DNA from: an uncultured Mollicutes bacterium
GTDB taxonomy: Bacteria > Bacillota_I > Bacilli_A > Acholeplasmatales > Anaeroplasmataceae
DNA length: 7,191 nucleotides
NCBI GenBank assembly: GCA_937905855.1
Contig: CALCWU010000242.1
Span: 1 to 7,191 of the forward strand
Direction: 5' to 3'
The notes under the pieces were generated by a model. That model ran no database searches and was not told the origin of the DNA. It was given only the letters and a program-made list of their open reading frames with translations. How positions within the stretch are numbered: the stretch's first letter is position 1; each line of letters starts with the position of its first letter. Position numbers and translations under genes: made by a program. Positions 5,898 through 7,191 of this stretch are shown one piece after another.

Positions 5898-5902
5898 AGG
5901 AG
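5898..5902 (+). promoter_or_regulatory. Shine-Dalgarno of the XRE regulator
   Basis: AGGAG (5898-5902) lies 6 bases before ATG 5909. It fixes that start against the in-frame TTG 5867, which has no ribosome binding site. Confidence 0.7.
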
Positions 5903-5908
5903 ATAAAA

Positions 5909-6103
5909 ATGAAATTGGGTAGAAGAATTGTTGAATTAAGAAAAGAAAACAATATGACACAATTTGAATTGGCATTTGTTGTTAATATTGCTGAACGTTC
6001 ACTTAGTGCTATTGAAACTGGAAAGGTATTTCCAAATAGTTTGATTTTATTTAGAATTGCTGATGCGTTTGGTATGAGTGTGTCGGAACTAATTAATTTT
6101 TAA
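5909..6103 (+). CDS. Small Cro/CI (XRE)-family transcriptional regulator
   Basis: The product has 64 residues and consists of a single HTH_3 DNA-binding domain with nothing else. Helix 1 is IVELRKENN (7-15). The helix-turn-helix spans TQFELAFVVNI (17-27) and the recognition helix ERSLSAIETGK (29-39). It closes with FPNSLILFRIADAFGMSVSELI, the usual P-x-x-x-L-x-x-I-A pattern with F in the position before P. Such minimal regulators bind operators as dimers and often repress their own operon. ATG 5909 is chosen because AGGAG lies 6 bases before it. The frame is open back to TTG 5867 but that extension reads through a GC-rich leader. Only four bases separate it from the next gene, so the two form an operon. 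No convincing promoter is visible upstream. Its target is unknown; its own leader or the ABC promoter at 6968 are candidates. Confidence 0.88.
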   Translation: MKLGRRIVELRKENNMTQFELAFVVNIAERSLSAIETGKVFPNSLILFRIADAFGMSVSELINF

Positions 6104-6107
6104 GATA

Positions 6108-6947
6108 ATGAAATTAATAAATTTAGATAATTATTTTAATTCAACTAGGTATTATTTTTATTTCTTCGATTCCTTATTTAAAATTGAGAATAAAACTAAA
6201 AAAGAAATTCTTGAGTTATTGAATATTCCAGATTCAACATATAGAACTAATAGATTGAAGAATTTTGTTAAGAATGATAATATAAGCATCCTTTTAAATT
6301 TTTTTAGATATAGTAAGCTTAATCATTCAAAAATAATATATGAGGATTGTTTAAATAACATTTTAAATTACTTATATTATAATAATGAGGAAGGGCTTGA
6401 TAAGGAAGCTATGCGATTAGATGGATTTATCCGAGAAAATAATTATTTGAAGCCTATTTTTATATTGATTAAGATACTAGAAAAAATAATTACTAAAAAG
6501 CCCTGTAATGAAGAAGATTTAAATTATTTAGCTATATTTAATGTTGATTATTTTGATAATGGTATAAAATTATTAAGGTGTACCACTTTGAAATATTTTT
6601 CTTTATCTGATAATTTGGAAATGGTTAGTTTAGAATATTTTAATAATCCGAATCTTAAATGGTTTTGTAGTTATATTTTAGCTAATTGTGAATTAAAAAA
6701 TAAGAGAAGCTATAGTGCAGTTTTCTTTTTCAATCAATGCCTTTTAAGTGCAAAGGATGATTTTAATATTGATAGAGCCTTTGAAGCTATTGATTATATT
6801 GTTGATATTTATATTAGCTGTCAAAAATATGAGGCTTGTATTTTATTTTTAGAACAATATATTAATAAGATGAAATTTATAAACAACAAATATACCAATA
6901 AGATTATTGCAAGATATCGTAAATTAATTAATTTAGAGTCTAATTAG
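6108..6947 (+). CDS. Hypothetical helical protein with TPR-like C-terminus, possible RRNPP-type regulator
   Basis: I do not recognise this 279-residue protein as a named family. It is soluble, Asn/Tyr/Leu/Lys-rich and almost entirely helical. Residues of about 31-55 (KKEILELLNIPDSTYRTNRL...) look like a diverged helix-turn-helix. Residues of about 184-254 form two consecutive units of about 34 residues with alternating aromatic and small residues (WFCSYILANCELKNKRSYSA, then IDRAFEAIDYIVDIYISCQ), as in TPR helical pairs. A weak HTH followed by TPR-like repeats is the plan of Rgg/PlcR-type peptide-sensing regulators (RRNPP), which is inference here. It starts 4 bases after the XRE gene with no recognisable Shine-Dalgarno, suggesting coupled translation. 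An ABC transporter gene follows. Its stop codon lies in the terminator stem. It could instead be a plain scaffold protein. Confidence 0.7.
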   Translation: MKLINLDNYFNSTRYYFYFFDSLFKIENKTKKEILELLNIPDSTYRTNRLKNFVKNDNISILLNFFRYSKLNHSKIIYEDCLNNILNYLYYNNEEGLDKEAMRLDGFIRENNYLKPIFILIKILEKIITKKPCNEEDLNYLAIFNVDYFDNGIKLLRCTTLKYFSLSDNLEMVSLEYFNNPNLKWFCSYILANCELKNKRSYSAVFFFNQCLLSAKDDFNIDRAFEAIDYIVDIYISCQKYEACILFLEQYINKMKFINNKYTNKIIARYRKLINLESN

Positions 6948-6957
6948 GCTCTTTTTT
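6935..6957 (+). terminator. Terminator of the regulator pair
   Basis: AGAGTCT (6935-6941) pairs with AGGCTCT (6946-6952), with one T-G wobble, around AATT, followed by a T-run to 6957. The stop codon TAG (6945-6947) lies inside the hairpin. Confidence 0.75.
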
Positions 6958-6967
6958 ATTTTATTAT

Positions 6968-6996
6968 TTGACAACAGATTTAAATAATGCTAGAAT
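6968..6996 (+). promoter_or_regulatory. Strong sigma-A promoter of the ABC transporter gene
   Basis: A perfect TTGACA (6968-6973), a 17-base spacer and TAGAAT (6991-6996) preceded by TGC (6988-6990) give an extended -10. The expected start is near 7003. The motif ATTTAAA occurs twice, at 6978-6984 in the spacer and at 6995-7001 over the -10 edge, and could be operator half-sites. Confidence 0.85.
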
Positions 6997-7026
6997 TTAA
7001 AATATAAAAGAAAAAAGAGGCTTCTT

Positions 7027-7191
7027 ATGATTAGTTTAAAAAATGTTAGCAAGGAATATATTGATAAATCTACTAGTACTTTGGCTTTAAATAATATTAA
7101 TATTGAAATAAAGGAATCGCTATTAACTGCTATTTTAGGTAAAAGTGGTAGTGGAAAAACAACTTTAATGAATATTATTGGGGAATAGATT
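7027..7191 (+). CDS. ABC transporter ATP-binding protein, 5' end, apparently frameshifted
   Basis: AGAGG (7016-7020) lies 6 bases before ATG 7027. The product begins MISLKNVSKEY, with the A-loop aromatic at Y11, then ALNNINIEIKE, and a Walker A motif GKSGSGKT at residues 38-45. This is the N-terminus of an ABC ATPase, most like the MacB/LolD/antimicrobial-peptide export type, where Walker A is usually followed by LxNIIGGLD. Here the frame reads LMNIIGE and stops at TAG 7186-7188, after 53 codons. Adding one G to the run GGGG (7180-7183) would give LMNIIGGID, the family sequence. So the gene seems to carry a one-base deletion, or the base call is wrong. The rest lies beyond the window, so I cannot tell pseudogene from sequencing error. 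The strong promoter upstream suggests it is meant to be expressed. Confidence 0.8.

Noticed and set aside
5867..5908. TTG-initiated extension of the XRE regulator
   Set aside because: There is no ribosome binding site before TTG 5867, while AGGAG is correctly placed for ATG 5909, where Cro/CI domains normally begin.
5743..5952. Minus-strand open frame of 69 codons
   Set aside because: It runs antisense over the leader and start of the XRE gene. Its Phe/Asn/Leu-rich product is what the complement of A-rich DNA gives, and there is no family resemblance.
1..7191. tRNA, rRNA, CRISPR array, insertion sequence or known riboswitch
   Set aside because: No cloverleaf, repeat-spacer pattern, transposase frame with terminal repeats, or recognisable riboswitch core was seen. 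All gaps between genes are under 200 bases.

Overview
This is an AT-rich, gene-dense window from a low-GC Gram-positive bacterium (Bacillota). The evidence is the gene set and order (rnmV end, rny, ymdB, spoVS, miaB, ymcA), strong AGGAGG-type ribosome binding sites, sigma-A-like promoters and compact U-tract terminators. The order rny-ymdB-spoVS-miaB-ymcA follows the Bacillus subtilis locus, but without tdh/kbl between spoVS and miaB. Tryptophan is read from TGG, and TGA occurs in the genes only as the miaB stop, which fits the standard bacterial code. Very low GC and tight spacing would suit an Erysipelotrichia-, Acholeplasma- or RF39-like lineage, but this placement is inference.

Layout. 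Bases 1-237 are the 3' end of rnmV (RNase M5), whose stop codon lies inside its own terminator. It converges on a minus-strand orphan gene (302-943) for a single-pass membrane-anchored surface protein. The two genes meet at a pair of back-to-back terminators. The 188-base gap between the orphan gene and rny holds a near-consensus promoter for rny and candidate promoters for the minus-strand gene. Then come rny (1147-2748), a terminator-like hairpin, ymdB (2794-3549) and spoVS (3597-3857), ending at a good terminator. A second unit with its own promoter is miaB-ymcA (3953-5708), overlapping by 8 bases and ending at a terminator.

After 5740 the content becomes accessory. There is a 169-base leader region with helically phased A-tracts and a short GC-rich island, then a 64-residue Cro/CI-type regulator (5909-6103). 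Four bases later comes a 279-residue helical protein (6108-6947) with a possible diverged N-terminal HTH and TPR-like C-terminal helices. Beyond its terminator a near-consensus promoter drives the start of an ABC-transporter ATPase. As read, that gene is cut by a stop codon, apparently through loss of one G in a G-run, right at the window edge.

How the genes work together. The conserved half is an RNA-metabolism cluster: RNase M5 (5S rRNA maturation), RNase Y (mRNA decay), its probable partner YmcA, the cyclic-nucleotide phosphodiesterase YmdB and the tRNA methylthiotransferase MiaB. The accessory half looks like a regulator pair next to a transporter, and could be a peptide- or drug-responsive module. 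The strongest non-coding signals are an 11-bp inverted repeat that puts the spoVS Shine-Dalgarno in the loop and its start codon in the stem, the phased A-tracts with the GC-rich leader before the regulator pair, and the probable frameshift in the ABC gene.
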